DNA of 64,000 nucleotides from Campanula takesimana (taxonomy: Eukaryota > Streptophyta > Magnoliopsida > Asterales > Campanulaceae), in NCBI GenBank assembly GCA_026119855.1, contig JAOWBW010000485.1, forward strand, positions 558,001-622,000, in the 5' to 3' direction. The translations under genes and the position numbers were made by a program. Under the pieces are notes generated by a model. It was not told the DNA's origin. It searched no databases and saw only the letters and a list, made by a program, of their open reading frames with translations. Of this stretch, positions 20,493 through 32,975 are shown piece after piece. Within the stretch, counting starts at the first letter, position 1. Each line of letters starts with the position of its first letter.

Positions 20493-21201
20493 CAATGGCG
20501 GAGCCATATGGGGGCAAGCTGGGGCAATTGCCCCCGCCTTGAGTTTTTTTTTTTTTACGACCATGATGACCACTTTGCAAGTATACTTCCCTTTTTTTTA
20601 CTTTTAAATTTGCTTACTCCTTCTGTCTCAAAATGTTGTTCCCTAATATTTTTTTTAATTCGAACTTTGAGCAATAATTTTAATTTAATTCAGTTATCAT
20701 AATAATAATCTATCAATAACAAATATCAAATTAAAATTATTTTTCAAAGTTCCTTCGCTCTAACATAAAAAAAGTGAACAATATTTTGAGAGAAGAGAGT
20801 ATTTTGCAAGTTGAAAAAGTTATTCACTCGGATCTAACTAAGATGGTGCTTTACTTTACATGGGCCACCATCTCTACACTTTTGGTTGTTATACCGTTAT
20901 TGTGTGAATAATTTTTCTTCTACTAGCCACTTTTGGAATGCAACATCAATCTTGTCCAATAATCCCCAAATTTTACTTGAGTAAATTGTCTAAGTACTTT
21001 ACTACCTTCGTCCCACTTGAAGAGGTTGATATTCGCTATTGAATTGTCGCACTTGAAGGGTAACTTTCATCTTTGGGAAGCACTAATACAAAAGAACACT
21101 AAAAAAAAAAAAAAATCGGGACCACCGCCCCGAACCCCGTTCAACATTCCTTTGCTCCAAAAAAAATTGCCCCCTTCCTTCAATTCCTGGCTCCGCCACT
21201 G
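20493..21201. mobile_element. hAT-like non-autonomous element with perfect 8-bp duplication
   Basis: Left end CAATGGCGGAGCCA, right end TGGCTCCGCCACTG, followed inside by GGGGCAATTGCCCCC-type sequence at both ends. CCACCTCC flanks both sides (20485-20492, 21202-21209), the 8-bp signature of hAT. 709 bp, no transposase. Confidence 0.92.
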
Positions 21202-21209
21202 CCACCTCC

Positions 21210-21545
21210 AACACCATCCCCACCCTCCAACCTTACCTTTTCCTCCCCCATCCACCCACCCAACCTCCCGCCCTTAAAAAAAAAAAAAAAAAAAAAAAAA
21301 CTTTTTTTTCATCATATTAAAAATTATTTTTCAACACCCCTGCCCCCGCCCCTACCTCACCCACCCCACCCCAAAAAAAAGTAATAAAATATTTTTTTAC
21401 TATTATTAAAATTATTTTCTAACAACTCCCCCACCACCCACCCACCCCCACCCAAAAAAAATAATTTTTTTTACTCATATTAAAGTTGTTTTTTAACACC
21501 TCACCCACCCACCCCGCCCTCCAAACGCCATCCCCACCCCCACCC
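21210..21545 (+). repeat. C-rich / A-run / ATTAAA periodic region
   Basis: Three degenerate units (about 21303, 21395, 21468) each combine a poly-A or T run, ATTAAAATTATTTTT and a C-rich stretch with CCACCC. G is nearly absent from the + strand. Confidence 0.75.
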
Positions 21546-21753
21546 ATCCTACCCTACACGTTGAACTTACCGTCTCTCCCCTGTCCCCATAAAAAAATTC
21601 TCATATCAAAATATTTTCTGGAAAACATTTTCCTTACCAAACAACCGAAAACAAGTTTATGGCATTTTCCAGAAATTTTTTTTATTTTCTGAAAAATATT
21701 TTCCGGGAAATCATTTTTCGGAAATCGTTTTACGCGAAACAAATGGAGCCTAA

Positions 21754-22096
21754 TTTTATTGGCGCTTTTAATTAGAGTGTGTCGGGTCCACAATTGATGC
21801 AACCAAAAAAATATTGATACCTAATTTTGTATTCATATTTTTGTGTACTTCTTTTGTGCCCTAGCATTGCCCATTTTTAAAACATCAAGGTCGTTTAACC
21901 ATATTCACAATAACTTTTAACTATTATTCTTTTTAATTTTTTTTTACTAGCGATAGATAATTGTCTTTATGCTACATCAATGGCCTATAAATAGGCTAGC
22001 GCATATTCTCAACATGATTTGAATTTGCTACCTCTACTATAAAAGTTAATAGCGGATACCATTAAAACTAAAGTTCATTGGTTTTCACTTACTATT
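21754..22096. other. Unassigned intergenic DNA
   Basis: AT-rich, no gene or repeat end recognised. Confidence 0.55.
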
Positions 22097-23623
22097 TGAT
22101 AGGCTAAATCGCACACCTACAAATTAAACCTGGACTAAGTTCTAAAAATATATAGCAAGGGATAAGTTCAGGATCGATCCACGAAGAACGGTTATCTGTT
22201 TACGAATTGTCACTTAACAAGATTGGTGGAAAAGATTAATTATTAAATCTTAAAACAAGAATTGAAACTAATTATGAGCAAAAACAATAATTAAAAAGCA
22301 CTTCATATTTGATTCCGTCCTCACCTAATTATTCAATTATCATCGATATCTCTTTTCACTTTTTACCCTATTCACTTGATCACGAAATCTATTTCAATCA
22401 CTGTTTCTTCTTTCAGAATAGTTACTAGCAGTGGCACACTCACAAGAAACCCTAATTAATAAATTAATCTAACTGGCACAGTCTAGATCTCAATATTAAT
22501 TGATTCAAGATTTAAGAAACTAAGATCAAGAACGCTTTCTACAATTATTTCATATAGATAATTGTCTAATTTTACCTACTTCACAATTTACCATGGCAAA
22601 TGCATAAACTATGAAGATGCTACTTATGAATTTCTACACTAGCACAGTAAATAGAAAATTCTAGCAGAGATAAATTAACCAAAGCTATTAGATTGATCAC
22701 GTCTAAAAACCCTAGCAATAAATCTAAAATTAACCAAAGTAAAATTATGAACAGGAATAAAATTGTGAAAAGAAAAATACCTCAAATTGATAAAAAAAGG
22801 TTCAAGAAATCAAACCCAAAGCTTGGATTTTAGTTCCTCATCCAAATCTTTGAAATCTCCAAGGAAGAAAAATAAAAACCTATATCTAAAATATTGTTGA
22901 AGTCTAGAATTTAAAACAATAAAGAAACCTAGTTTAAATACCTAGGAAAGTCCTAAATTAAAAAGGAATGAAAAGAATAAAGAAAATAAGAAAAATAATG
23001 AAAAATCTGCTGCCAGGATCGTCACATGCGCGGACACGCGCGTCCCACGCTCGCCAGTCAGCCGCCATGCACACGCCACACGCTCACGCGCCAAGCTCAA
23101 CCAAAAACACACCTGAAACGCGCGCTTTCTCTCCGCCGCTTCACGACTCGTGATAGCGCACACGAGTCGTGCGTCTTTTTCTCACTCGTGCTCACACCTG
23201 CCGCATACGTGCAGTTTGCTTTGCTTCTTTCCTCCTTTTTGGGCCAGCCTTGTCGGGCCATGCTGGAGTTGGGCTTGATCGCCAAGTGGGCCGGCATTGC
23301 TGCTGCTTCTCTTGCAATTGGGCCTCTTCCCTTGATCTTCTTCTTGCTTGGTCTTCATTTAATCTTGGGCTCCTTTCTCAATTTAATTCTTCAACCCAAC
23401 TTTTAATCCACTATTCATCTTCAATAGTCTTGGGCTTTAAATTTATTTTCCATTTAGGAATTTATTTTGAGTAATAAAATATTTAATTTGGGTAGAAATA
23501 CTAAAATAACCCCCAAATTACAATTAAACCCCAAAATTACATAAAAACTATCCAAATACATAAAAATAATTATTTTAAGCTCATAAAATCCTAGGAATTA
23601 AATTTGTAAAATCTGTCTCATCA
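22097..23623 (-). repeat. 3' LTR of the gypsy element
   Basis: 1527 bp; on the minus strand it begins TGATGAGACAG and ends GCCTATCA. The segment 23020-23330 is unusually GC- and CpG-rich. The homologous part of the other LTR matches closely with scattered substitutions. Confidence 0.85.
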
Positions 23624-24391
23624 AATTCCCCCACACTTAGATCTTTACTCGTCCCAGAGTAAAATCCTAACTCCCCTCTAAACACCGGTCTATTTAGCAT
23701 AGCATGGAAGAAAATGACTCCTAGTCTCCTCTAAACCACCAATAAAAAATCAACAAATAAAATCAAAGTGTAGAAACTCCGTCTCCTTATAACTCCTCAA
23801 AGAAATAGCAAAAAATGACATTAGCTCGATACCAACACCATAATAAACGTTATCCAAACTAAATGTCCACTCAAAAACCAAAGGGAACTAAAAATGTCCT
23901 AATTTTCCCCTACGCTTATCTCACACTACAATCTCCCTCATAAAAACAAAGTTTTTGTATGATTAATAATTATGCACCAAACTTTACCTCGTAACAAAAC
24001 ACCAACACCCCCTTATATCTCCAAGAAAAGAACGAGGAGTTTCTAACCTAAACTCCACTATCCGAACCTCCTACTCCAATAGTGTAAAATCGTACCCAAA
24101 ACTCCAAACCTCCTTTATGTCTTCTCTCCGGTGGATGCAAGATATTTTATTACTCAATCCTCACCTTTTGCCTAAGCGCCCTTTCGGGTTTTCAGTTAGC
24201 CTCTCTATTTTTTTTTTCTTTCTATTTTTTTTTTTTGTTTTTTTGAAAAGAAAAACTAACTATCTAGAATGAAAAATGCATACTATACAACTACAAATCC
24301 TTCCTCCACGCTTAAACTACACACTGTTCTCAGTGTGTAAAAGTGAATAAAAATATAAGGACATTTTAAATGTAAGGGAATAAATGGTACC
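23624..24391 (-). other. Non-coding 3' region of the gypsy element
   Basis: Runs from the protease stop to the polypurine tract. It includes a T-rich run (24205-24245) and no polymerase motif in any frame. Confidence 0.75.
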
Positions 24392-25143
24392 TCATTCGTG
24401 CACACTCCACCCCGTTTGAGCTCGAATTGTCTCCATGAATCCCTTCTTGTTTTTGTTCATCGTGCTCAAATCTCCATGCTTCTCTACCGGACCACTAGCC
24501 ATCATTAATTCTTTCTCACCTCCAAATGCATGCTTTCGGTGCTCAGGAAGATTCTTCACCTTTCTTGGTCCATGTTTTACCGCCGATATTTTCAAATCAT
24601 TCTTCACATCATCATCCCCACTACAAATATTGGTAACATCCTCTACCCTTGACTCTACTATATCCATGAAACACAACCCACGAACATCCTCAGGGTCTTT
24701 CTTGGAGTAAAAAATATTGAACTCCATTAAATCCCCATCGAACTCCATAGTCAAAGAACCGTTGGAAACATCCAACTTAGTATGAGCCGTAGACATAAAT
24801 GGTCTCCCCAACAGAATGAGATCCTTAAGATCTGTGTCCATATCTAACACATAAAAATCAGCAGGAAAAATAAACTTACCAACCTGGACCAAAACATCCT
24901 CAACTTTCCCCTTAGGGTATGCATTGGATCTATCTGCCAATTGAATCACAACCCTTGTATCCTGTAGAGGTCCCAACTTGAGCTTTTCAAACAATGCATA
25001 AGGCATGACATTGATTGAAGCACCCAAGTCAACCATAGCCATATGCTCAGTATTATTACCCAAAGATACAGGGATCACAAACATACCCGGATTACTACAC
25101 TTCTTGGGCATCTTCTTATGATAGTCTGCAAACACATGCTCTT
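24392..25143 (-). pseudogene. Retropepsin part of the gypsy gag-pro frame
   Basis: The catalytic aspartate lies in MVDLGASINVMPY, the D-(S/T)-G-A motif with Leu in place of the usual Ser or Thr context, and the later LLGRPFM is the second conserved retropepsin block. The protein would mature the Gag polyprotein. The frame runs straight from the gag part at 38926 once Copia-1 is ignored; residues KEHVFADYHKK span the join. It ends with a stop 768 bases before the 3' LTR instead of entering reverse transcriptase. The start listed by an ORF finder inside the copia LTR (up to 25195) is an artefact of the insertion. Confidence 0.88.
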
Positions 25144-26612
25144 TGTTAGGATTTATTGTTAGTACACCCACCTTAATTTGATTGATCCATGCCACATGTC
25201 TTTTTATGGACTTTAGGACCGCATGTAATGAAGTTTTACTTCAATTTTTAGATAAGTTCATTTCTAGATTTTTGTTTGTCTAGGCTGAGTATAGTTCGGT
25301 TTCACTCCTCACGGTTTAGTGTCTCAAGCCGTCATCTTCGAGCCGCCAGCATGGAGCCTTAAGTCCTTCATCAAACCGCAGTATGTGGCTTTGATGAAAC
25401 CGCACATCAAGTTCATCCTTCAAACCGCTCCTATGCCTGGTGGAACCGCAGTGCAGTTATTGAAGAATTAAAGAAATGTCATTTATTCCTTAGACAAATA
25501 TTCTCTTTTCAACCGTAAAGGAATATTTTATGTCATGTCAAAATAACTCTAAGTTAAACTTGGAGTTACTGCAAGGAATGTCGGTTTTGTCCAAGCAATT
25601 TGAATTGTTTACCGTTAGTCCTTTCTGCAACAAAGGACGGATGTCAGGTAGTGGTGCTACAACTACCTAGGACTACAAGACAAAATCAAGGACGAAAATG
25701 ACAGCTCATCCAATGGGATTTCGACAGCTAATTGTACCCGGAGATTTGAATCAAATCTTTACCCAACGGTCACAAGGGTGCATTGCCTATAAATAGCCTT
25801 CATTCCTCAACAATGAAGGTTGCTGAGCTTCAAGAGATTCATTCCCAAGTATTCAAGTTTGCTTTGAAGATTCAAACCCAGATATTCATATCTTCAAACC
25901 ATCTCCTTAGCAAACCCAGTTTTCTTCATCAAAGCTTCAAGCCTAACAACCTTTCATACTCAGCCTTTACACCGAAAGACTTCCATTTGCTCAACCATCA
26001 TTTAGATACTTAGAGCATTTGATTTCTTTCCACACACACACCTGATTTATATGATCACATAGATTATATACTTCGAAAACACCGGTTGTTATTATAGCTT
26101 AGGTTAGACTTATTGTTTAGAGTTTAGATTCATCTTGTAAAACCTCCTCTAAATTAATACAAGTCTCATAGCTATTAGAAAATCCTAGACTAACCATCTA
26201 GGTAGAGGACGTAGTTCATTTAAGAATGAACCTCTTCCATTTGTGTGTTTGATCTTTATTTTCTGTCATGTTATTTATCTTTCTTGTTTGTGGTCTTTAA
26301 CTTGTCTCCATATACGAAATGACTTGAAAGATGAATTGTGTTTTCTTTTAAACTTTAAGTTTAACTATTCAGTTGCATCATAGTGTTTTCAACCCGAGTC
26401 AATCCGCCCAACTCTTTAACTATCAGTTTGGCCAAAACCGCAAAACTCCGCTGTGCATTTTATCAGTTCTGTTTAAGTGCTTTAAACCACAGTTGACCAA
26501 ACTGATAAGTACTCGGTTGATTTTTAAGGGTATTTTACGAAAAAGTTTGGACTGCTATTCACCCCTCCCCCTCTAGCGGTTCTATACCCTTGTTGCCCTC
26601 TAGGACCAATTA
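25144..26612 (+). repeat. Copia-1 5' LTR
   Basis: TATAAATA at 25788-25795 is the likely core promoter. The last bases are altered (ACCAATTA against ACCAACA in the other LTR). A 76-codon open frame in the transcribed leader occurs in both LTRs. Confidence 0.9.
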
Positions 26613-26613
26613 G

Positions 26614-26625
26614 TAGTATCAGAGC
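26614..26625 (+). other. Copia-1 primer binding site
   Basis: AGTATCAGAGC just after the LTR; one base off the TGGTATCAGAGC complement of initiator Met-tRNA. Confidence 0.75.
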
Positions 26626-26675
26626 ATATCCACCAAACTTGTTTTTACAAGATTAACCGCTTGGGTGCTGATCCA

Positions 26676-29051
26676 ATGGCAAACACAAACACCCATATGA
26701 TGCAGACATCCAATTCGAATCACTTACCGATTCTGGATGAAGATAGTTTTATCTTTTGGAAAGATAGGATGATGAAACACATGATTTCATGTGATCGTAG
26801 ACTGTGGACCGTGGTTACTGATGGACCATATGTTCCTATGAAAGCTAATCCACGTGCAGGAACCACAGGAGAAGAAGCTGAAGTTAAGAAGTTAGAAAGT
26901 CAGTGGACTGATGCAGACCGCATCAATGTGGATTTTGATGGAAGAGCTATGTCCATGCTAGTGTCAGCTATTGACTTGAGGACTCATTCTAAGGTGCTTC
27001 ACTGCACAACCGCAAAGGCTACCTGGGATGCTATAGTTGACTTTCTGGAAGGAGATTCAGATACCAAGAAGAACCGCCCCTATCAACAGAGAAGACTCTT
27101 TGACTATTTTGTTAAAGATCCTAAGGAATCTCTTAGACAATGTTATGAGATGTTTATTGATATTGTTAATGTGTGTTTTTCTCTTGGACATGTCTATTCT
27201 AATACAGATTTGAACATGAGATTCATGCAAGCACTTGGTAGAAAATGGCTGATAAAAACTACTAACATTGAAGACAACAAGGACTTGGAAGCTCTTGATC
27301 TTTGACACTTGTATGCCATGCTGAAGGTTTTTGAATTCAAGCTTGAAGAGGTCCATGAAACCGAAAGCAGATTTAAGACACTCTCTCTAGCTGCATTCAA
27401 CAATACCTCATCTCCTGTATACAATCCAGACCATCATCAAACCGCTCCTCACCTCCACTTGCAAACCGCTCCTCCTGACCAAAATGTTCCTAGATACAAT
27501 CCTCAAACCGCACCTCCTGAGTATTACCAGCAGTCTCATCAATCCTATCCTCAATCATATCAACCATACCCTCAACCTTATCAATCTTATCAGCAGTCTC
27601 ATCAACCCTACACTCCTCCTCAAAGTTCTTATGCTCAGAGTGTAGTATCACAATTCTCAAGTTCTACTCAAGTTGATTTTGATGAAATGGATGATGAAGA
27701 ATTTGCTTTGTATGTGAAGAAATACACTAAGTTCAGGAAAAACAATAGATCTCAATTTCCATCCAAAGGCCCAGCAAAGTTTGTCCCTCCAACCAGATTC
27801 AACAAAACTGCAGATCCCAAGACAAGGGATGACTTGGTCTGTTATAACTGCAGACAGCCAGGTCACTTTGCTTCAAGTTGTCCCAAACCGCGTTATGAAG
27901 CCGCTCCAGCAAAGAAACCATTCAACAAGAAGTTCGTGAAAAGAAGAGGAATGGTAGCTGACCAATGAGATCAACCGCTGACATGGATGGGTTCAGACTC
28001 AGATGAAAGTGATGATGAAGATACTGCTAATCTCTGTCTCATGGGATTTGAAGAAAGAATTGAAATTGACGAAAGCCTTCCACTGCCAAATCAACAAATG
28101 AAGTCACTTTCACCTAAGATTCCTGAGGCTAGATTAAGCAAAGCTCCTACAACACCAAACTACACTCATGAGGTTCAAGCAGACCAAAGCCATGATGACC
28201 AGGTACTAGAACGTGCTAATATTATATGTCAACAACACACTGTGCTTAAAAAGGCATATAAACTAATGGCTGTGGAACTTGAAGAATCCCAACGTGAATG
28301 TAAATCCCACAAGGAGGAAATTGAAAACCTCAAGCTCCAAATTGCTAGGATATCTACTATTGTGGATGAAAACCGCTATCTGAAGGACAGAACCGAGGTA
28401 CTTCTCACCCAAATCCATGAGCTTACAGTACAAAGGGATGACCTTCAAAAAGTGACCGATGTATGGACTAAGTCTGGTGTCACCGTGGAACAAATCCTAA
28501 ATTCACAAATTCCTACTTCGGATAAAAGTGGATTGGGGTTTAAAACCGATGATGGGTGTAAGTGTCCTTGTCTCTGTGCCGAAGGTGATGTGAAACCAAC
28601 TGAACAAATCAAAGAAATTCCTAAGGTTAATCATGCCGGTAAAAAGGGCTCAAAACAAGAAATTAAAAGGCAAAATTATTTCTTTGAGTATCCTAAAAAC
28701 CAGACCGGGAGAGATTCAAAGTGGAAAGAGAAATCCACAGCCTTTGAGGCAACCAAGGAAGTATTGAGTGATGAAACCGCTCCTAGTCGTTTTAAAGAAA
28801 TTTTTATCATTTTCCCTAAAACTGCACCTAAGAGGAAGGTTGAGCTCAAGAAGGTAATCTTTGTTAAAGCCAAAACCACTGACCCAGTAAAACATGAGAA
28901 ACCGAAGGTCAGTAAAGGGTTTGTAAAACCGCAACCAAAAACTGGATTTATTCATTGTGCTATTTGTGCTGATTATGGCCATGGTGCTGGTCATTGTCTT
29001 TTAAGGTTCACACCCAATGCCAAGGGACGTAAAAACCCTAAGGTCAAATAG
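26676..29051 (+). pseudogene. Copia-1 gag with two zinc knuckles, two stops
   Basis: ATG 26676 (MANTNTHMMQ) opens a long frame broken by TGA at 27303-27305 and 27966-27968, both explained by CGA to TGA; upstream and downstream pieces are in the same frame. Domain order: N-terminal copia Gag fold (FIFWKDRMMKHM ... TAKATWDAIVDFLEG), a Tyr/Pro/Gln-rich repeat region (about 27530-27640, QSYQPYPQPYQSYQQSHQPY), a first CCHC knuckle CYNCRQPGHFASSC, a Ser/Asp-rich linker, a predicted coiled coil (about 28200-28480), and a second CCHC knuckle CAICADYGHGAGHC near the C-terminus. Gag builds the virus-like particle and binds RNA. The second knuckle and long tail are unusual compared with Tnt1- or Ale-type elements but are also present in Copia-2. 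Confidence 0.9.
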
Positions 29052-29080
29052 GTGTGGGTCCCAAAAAGCTGCTAACCCTA

Positions 29081-29129
29081 GGACCCAAAAGAATAAGGGG
29101 GACCAAAATCTTTAATGTTTATTTTTCAG
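29081..29129 (+). promoter_or_regulatory. Conserved gag-pol spacer with splice-acceptor-like site (Copia-1)
   Basis: GGACCCAAAAGAATAAGGGG and the following ACCA (29081-29105) match 50145-50167 in Copia-2, although neither is coding. A T-rich tract ends in CAG at 29127-29129, 13 bases before the pol ATG. Confidence 0.6.
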
Positions 29130-29141
29130 ATCTTATGCTTT

Positions 29142-32100
29142 ATGGCTGGAACCGCAAAGAAGAATAAGGATCTTTGGTACTTGGATAGTGGTGCTCACGA
29201 AACATAACCGGAGATAATGAACTTCTTTGTGATTTCATCAGTATGAGAGCCCCCCAGTAGTGTTTGGAAATAACAAGAAAGGAGAAACAATAGGATATGG
29301 AGCAATCAAACGTTGAAAGGTGACCATTGAAAATGTGTCACTAGTAGAAGGACTCAAGCACAACCTTCTCTCCATATCTCAGTTTTGTGACAAAGGAATG
29401 AACTGCAACTTTACTTTAACTAATTGTTTCACCAAAGATGCAACTTCTGGAGTTACTCTACTGACAGGCAACAGAACAGGTGATGTATATATGATAGATT
29501 TGAGTAATATTTTTTCTATTGCTGACCTCTGTTTTGTAGCCAAAAATATAAGTGAAAGCAGCTGGTTATGGCATAAGCGGCTCAGCCACTTGAACTTCAA
29601 GTATCTAGCAAAACTGTAAAGGGACGGTCTCGTCAAAGGACTACCCAAAGTGGATGATCACCATGATAAGAAATGTAAAGCATGCCAGCTGGGTAAGCAG
29701 CCCAAACAGTCATTTCCAAGCAAAACCGCGCCTTCAACGAACCGCTGCTTACAACTACTTCACATGGATTTATTTGGACCTGTCCCAACCGCCAGTATAG
29801 GAGGAAACCGCTATACACTAGTGGTGGTTGATGATTATTCAAGATATACATGGGTGGAAATGATAGCCTCTAAAGATGATACCTATGGCATCGTAACTGC
29901 TCTCTTTAGACAGCTCCAAACTTAGAAATTGGATGACATTGTTGCTGTGCGTTCAGATAATGGAACCGAATTTACAAACAATGGTGTTGCCCAATATTGT
30001 GATGATCATGGTATTGATCATAATTTCTCTGCCGCTGGGGTTCCACAACAGAATGGAGTAGTGGAAAGGAAGAACAGAACGTTGATTGAAGCAGGGAAGA
30101 CCATGATTGCAGAAGCCAAGCTTCCCAAGTACTTCTGGGCCGAAGCTGTCAATACCGCATGTTTCACCCAGAACCGCTCCATCATCATCAAAGTTCACAA
30201 CAAGACTCCTTATGAATTGTGGAGAGGCAGATCACCAAACATTGCCTTCTTTAAGATATTTGGATGCAAATGCTACATCTTATACAATGGCAGAGAGCAT
30301 CGAGGTAAATTTGATGCTAAGGCCGATGAAGGTATTTTTGTTGGTTATTCAAAACACTCTAAAGCTTTTCGTTGTTTTAATAAGACTTCATTAAAAATTG
30401 TAGAGTCAGTCCATGTTACATTTGATGAACATGATCTTCTTGAGCCACATATGGCTCCAAATGTTGATGATGATTTTAGTGGTTTTGAGACAGGTACATC
30501 TTACCCTAATCATGCAACCGCAAATGACCAACCTACTCAAACCGCTCCATCAGGTTCTCCAGCTGCTCCAAATCAAACCGAAGGTGTTGCTGTAGAACCG
30601 CACTCTTCTGATCCCATTCAAACCGTTGATCCAGTTCCAATCATCACCTTCAATGAAGATTTCAATGATTATCAAGAATAGCCTCCTCTAGAAAACCTTC
30701 AAGAAATAGTGGTTCATGAAGACCTCCCTCCAGAAATTAATGAGCATAGAGACCATCCAACAACCAATGTTATAGGTCCTATCAGTTCTGGTGTTCAAAC
30801 AAGAGGAAGCTTAACCCATATAGATAACCACAGTGTGTTCTCAACCGCACTGTTATCCCAGATGGAACCAAAGAAGGTAAATGAAGCTCTAAGTGATCCA
30901 AGTTGGGTAGCTGCAATGCAAGAAGAGCTCAATCAGTTTGAAAGATGCAGAGTTTGGACTCTAGTTCCAAGGCCCAGAGATCACACTGTAATTGGAACAA
31001 AATGGGTATACAGAAACAAGATGGATGAAAATGGTACTATAACAAGAAACAAAGCAAGGTTAGTTGCTTAAGGTTATAGGCAAGAAGAAGGGATTGATTA
31101 TGATGAAACCTTTGCCCCTGTAGCCAGACTTGAAGCCATTAGATTGTTCTTGGCCTATGTCTCCTTCAAGAAATTCAAGTTATATCAAATGGATGTGAAG
31201 AGTGCATTTCTGAATGGTGAACTACAAGAAGAAGTTTATGTATCTCAACCGCCCGGATTTGAAGACAACAAATATCCTAATCATGTCTTCAAGCTCAAGA
31301 AGGCCTTGTATGGACTCATACAAGCTCCAAGAGCATGGTATGACACTCTATCTAAATTTCTTATTGAGCAAGGCTTCTCTCGAAGTAAAATTGATACAAC
31401 TTTATTTATTGCTAAACACAAAGGTCATTCATTATTAGTTCAAATATATGTTGATGATATTATTTTCGGTTCTACTAATGAAACTATGTGTGTTAAGTTT
31501 GAGAAGCTTATGAAAGGTAAATTTGAGATGAGTATGATGGGAGAGTTGACATTCTTTCTTGGACTCCAAATCAAGCAATGTCATGATGGAATATTTATCA
31601 ACCAAGCCAAATACACCAAAGACTTGATCAAGAAATTTGGGCTTGAAACTGCTAAGCCAGTTGATACCCCAATACAAAAGGCCTGCATTTTGGATCGAGA
31701 TGAACAAGGTAAGAAAGTGAATCAGACACTTTACCGAGGTATGATTGGCTCTCTTCTTTACTTAACTGCAAGTAGGCCAGATATAATGTTCAGTGTGTGT
31801 GTTTTTTCTAGATTTCAAGCTGACCCTAGAGAATCTCATCTTATAGCTGTTAAACGTATTATTAGATATTTATGTGGCTTTGTTAACCTTGGACTTTGGT
31901 ACTCCAAAGAATCTTTATTTGATTTGTTAGGTTATTCAGATGCTGACTTTGCAACATGTAAGATTGATAGAAAGAGCACTAGTGGTACATGTCAGTTCCT
32001 TGGATCTCAGCTTGTATCATGGTCCAGCAAGAAACAAGCATCGGTTTTAGTCTCAACCGCTGAAGCTGAATATATTGCGGCTGGAAGCTGTTGCTCTCAA

Positions 32101-32391
32101 ATTCTCTGGATGAAACAGCAGTTGGAAGACTATGAAGTATTTGAAAAGAATTGCCCTATCTACTGTGACAATACTGCAGCAATTTCTATCTCCAACAATC
32201 CAGTTCAACACTCAAAAACCAAGCATATTGACATAAGATATCATTTCCTCAAAGATCATGTTGAAAAGAAGAATATTTTTCTAGCAAAGGTGGGAACTGA
32301 TGATCAAATTGTTGATATCCTCACCAAACCGCTTGAAAATTCAAGGTTTTTTCATTTACGAGGAGAAATGGGTATGCTGGAACTAAAATAA
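29142..32391 (+). pseudogene. Copia-1 pol: protease, integrase, reverse transcriptase, RNase H
   Basis: ATG 29142 leads into the protease motif WYLDSGA; a 1-base loss shortly after shifts the frame. From 29320 one frame runs to 32391, broken by stops at 29617, 29923, 30679 and 31069; the last three are TAG, TAG and TAA where CAG or CAA is expected. Visible in order: integrase zinc finger (WHKRLSHLN ... CKACQLGK), DDE core (HMDLFGP, RSDNGTEF, NGVVERKNR), reverse transcriptase (WVYRNKMDENG, YQMDVKSAFLNG, catalytic YVDD in IYVDDIIFGS), and RNase H (GYSDADFA, STAEAEYIA, KHIDIRYHF). All catalytic motifs except the shifted protease remain legible. It copies the element RNA into DNA and integrates it. 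Strongly similar to Copia-2 pol. Confidence 0.93.
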
Positions 32392-32833
32392 ATTATTTCA
32401 TGTCTTGATTTCTTGTTCTAATAACTTTTTGTTAAGTATTTTGGCTCTATTAAGAAAATGCAAAAATAGCTTGCGGTTCTATCAACGTTGAAACCGCATC
32501 AATAAAGGCTCCAGTCAAAAGAGTTAGGAAGAATATCTTCAGTTTGATCCAAACCGGAGTATGAAAGTAAAGACTCGGTTTGATCTACTGAAACCGAAGA
32601 CGAATCTGAGAGATATCGGTTTCATCAAAACCGATAATGAGGAAAAAGTAAGTCGGTTTACTCAAACCGCTCAGGTATGGTTAATTGCAATTTAGTCCCT
32701 ACTTTATGTCACTTCATTCTTTAAGGACCTTTGTGCAATTATCTCTGCCGCATTTAATGCGAATCGACAGGTACGCTGACGGTTAAGTTTTCCTCAGCCG
32801 TCATGGCCGCTCCACTACCCGAGGTGGTTAATT
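32392..32833 (+). other. Spacer between Copia-1 pol and the additional gene
   Basis: Non-coding, with many AAACCG and CGGTTT words on both strands. It leads into the TATA box of the additional gene. Confidence 0.6.
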
Positions 32834-32975
32834 GAGTATAAAAGATAAACTAAATTTTAATTTAACTTTTTACCTTCTTACTCTTTTTAGCAAAATATCT
32901 TTCTCTCTCTTCTGCACTCTCTCTGCTCTCTCTTTGTTCTCACTCTAAAAATTTCATACTTAAACGATTTTTGAA
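32834..32975 (+). promoter_or_regulatory. Candidate internal promoter and leader of the Copia-1 additional gene
   Basis: GTATAAAAG at 32834-32842 is a good TATA box. A pyrimidine-rich leader (CTTTCTCTCTCTTCTGC and more, 32895-32945) lies 50-100 bases downstream, typical of plant transcription starts. ATG follows at 32976. Copia-2 has the same arrangement at 53356-53587. Confidence 0.6.

Larger units (their letters stand above)
20239..21750. mobile_element. PIF/Harbinger-like non-autonomous element
   Basis: The left end AGTTCCGTTTGTTTCGCCG and the complement of the right end GGCTCCATTTGTTTCGCG are an inverted pair, flanked by TAA (20236-20238, 21751-21753). Sub-end segments rich in TTTTACGGAA and TTTTCCGGGAAA are also inverted. 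It has no transposase; an hAT element lies inside. Confidence 0.8.

Noticed and set aside
23026..23474. Several overlapping frames in GC-rich DNA
   Set aside because: They lie inside the gypsy LTR and result from its GC-rich composition.
25783..26013. A 76-residue gene, present twice (also 38098-38328)
   Set aside because: Both copies lie in the transcribed leader of the Copia-1 LTRs; no feature separates them from chance open frames.
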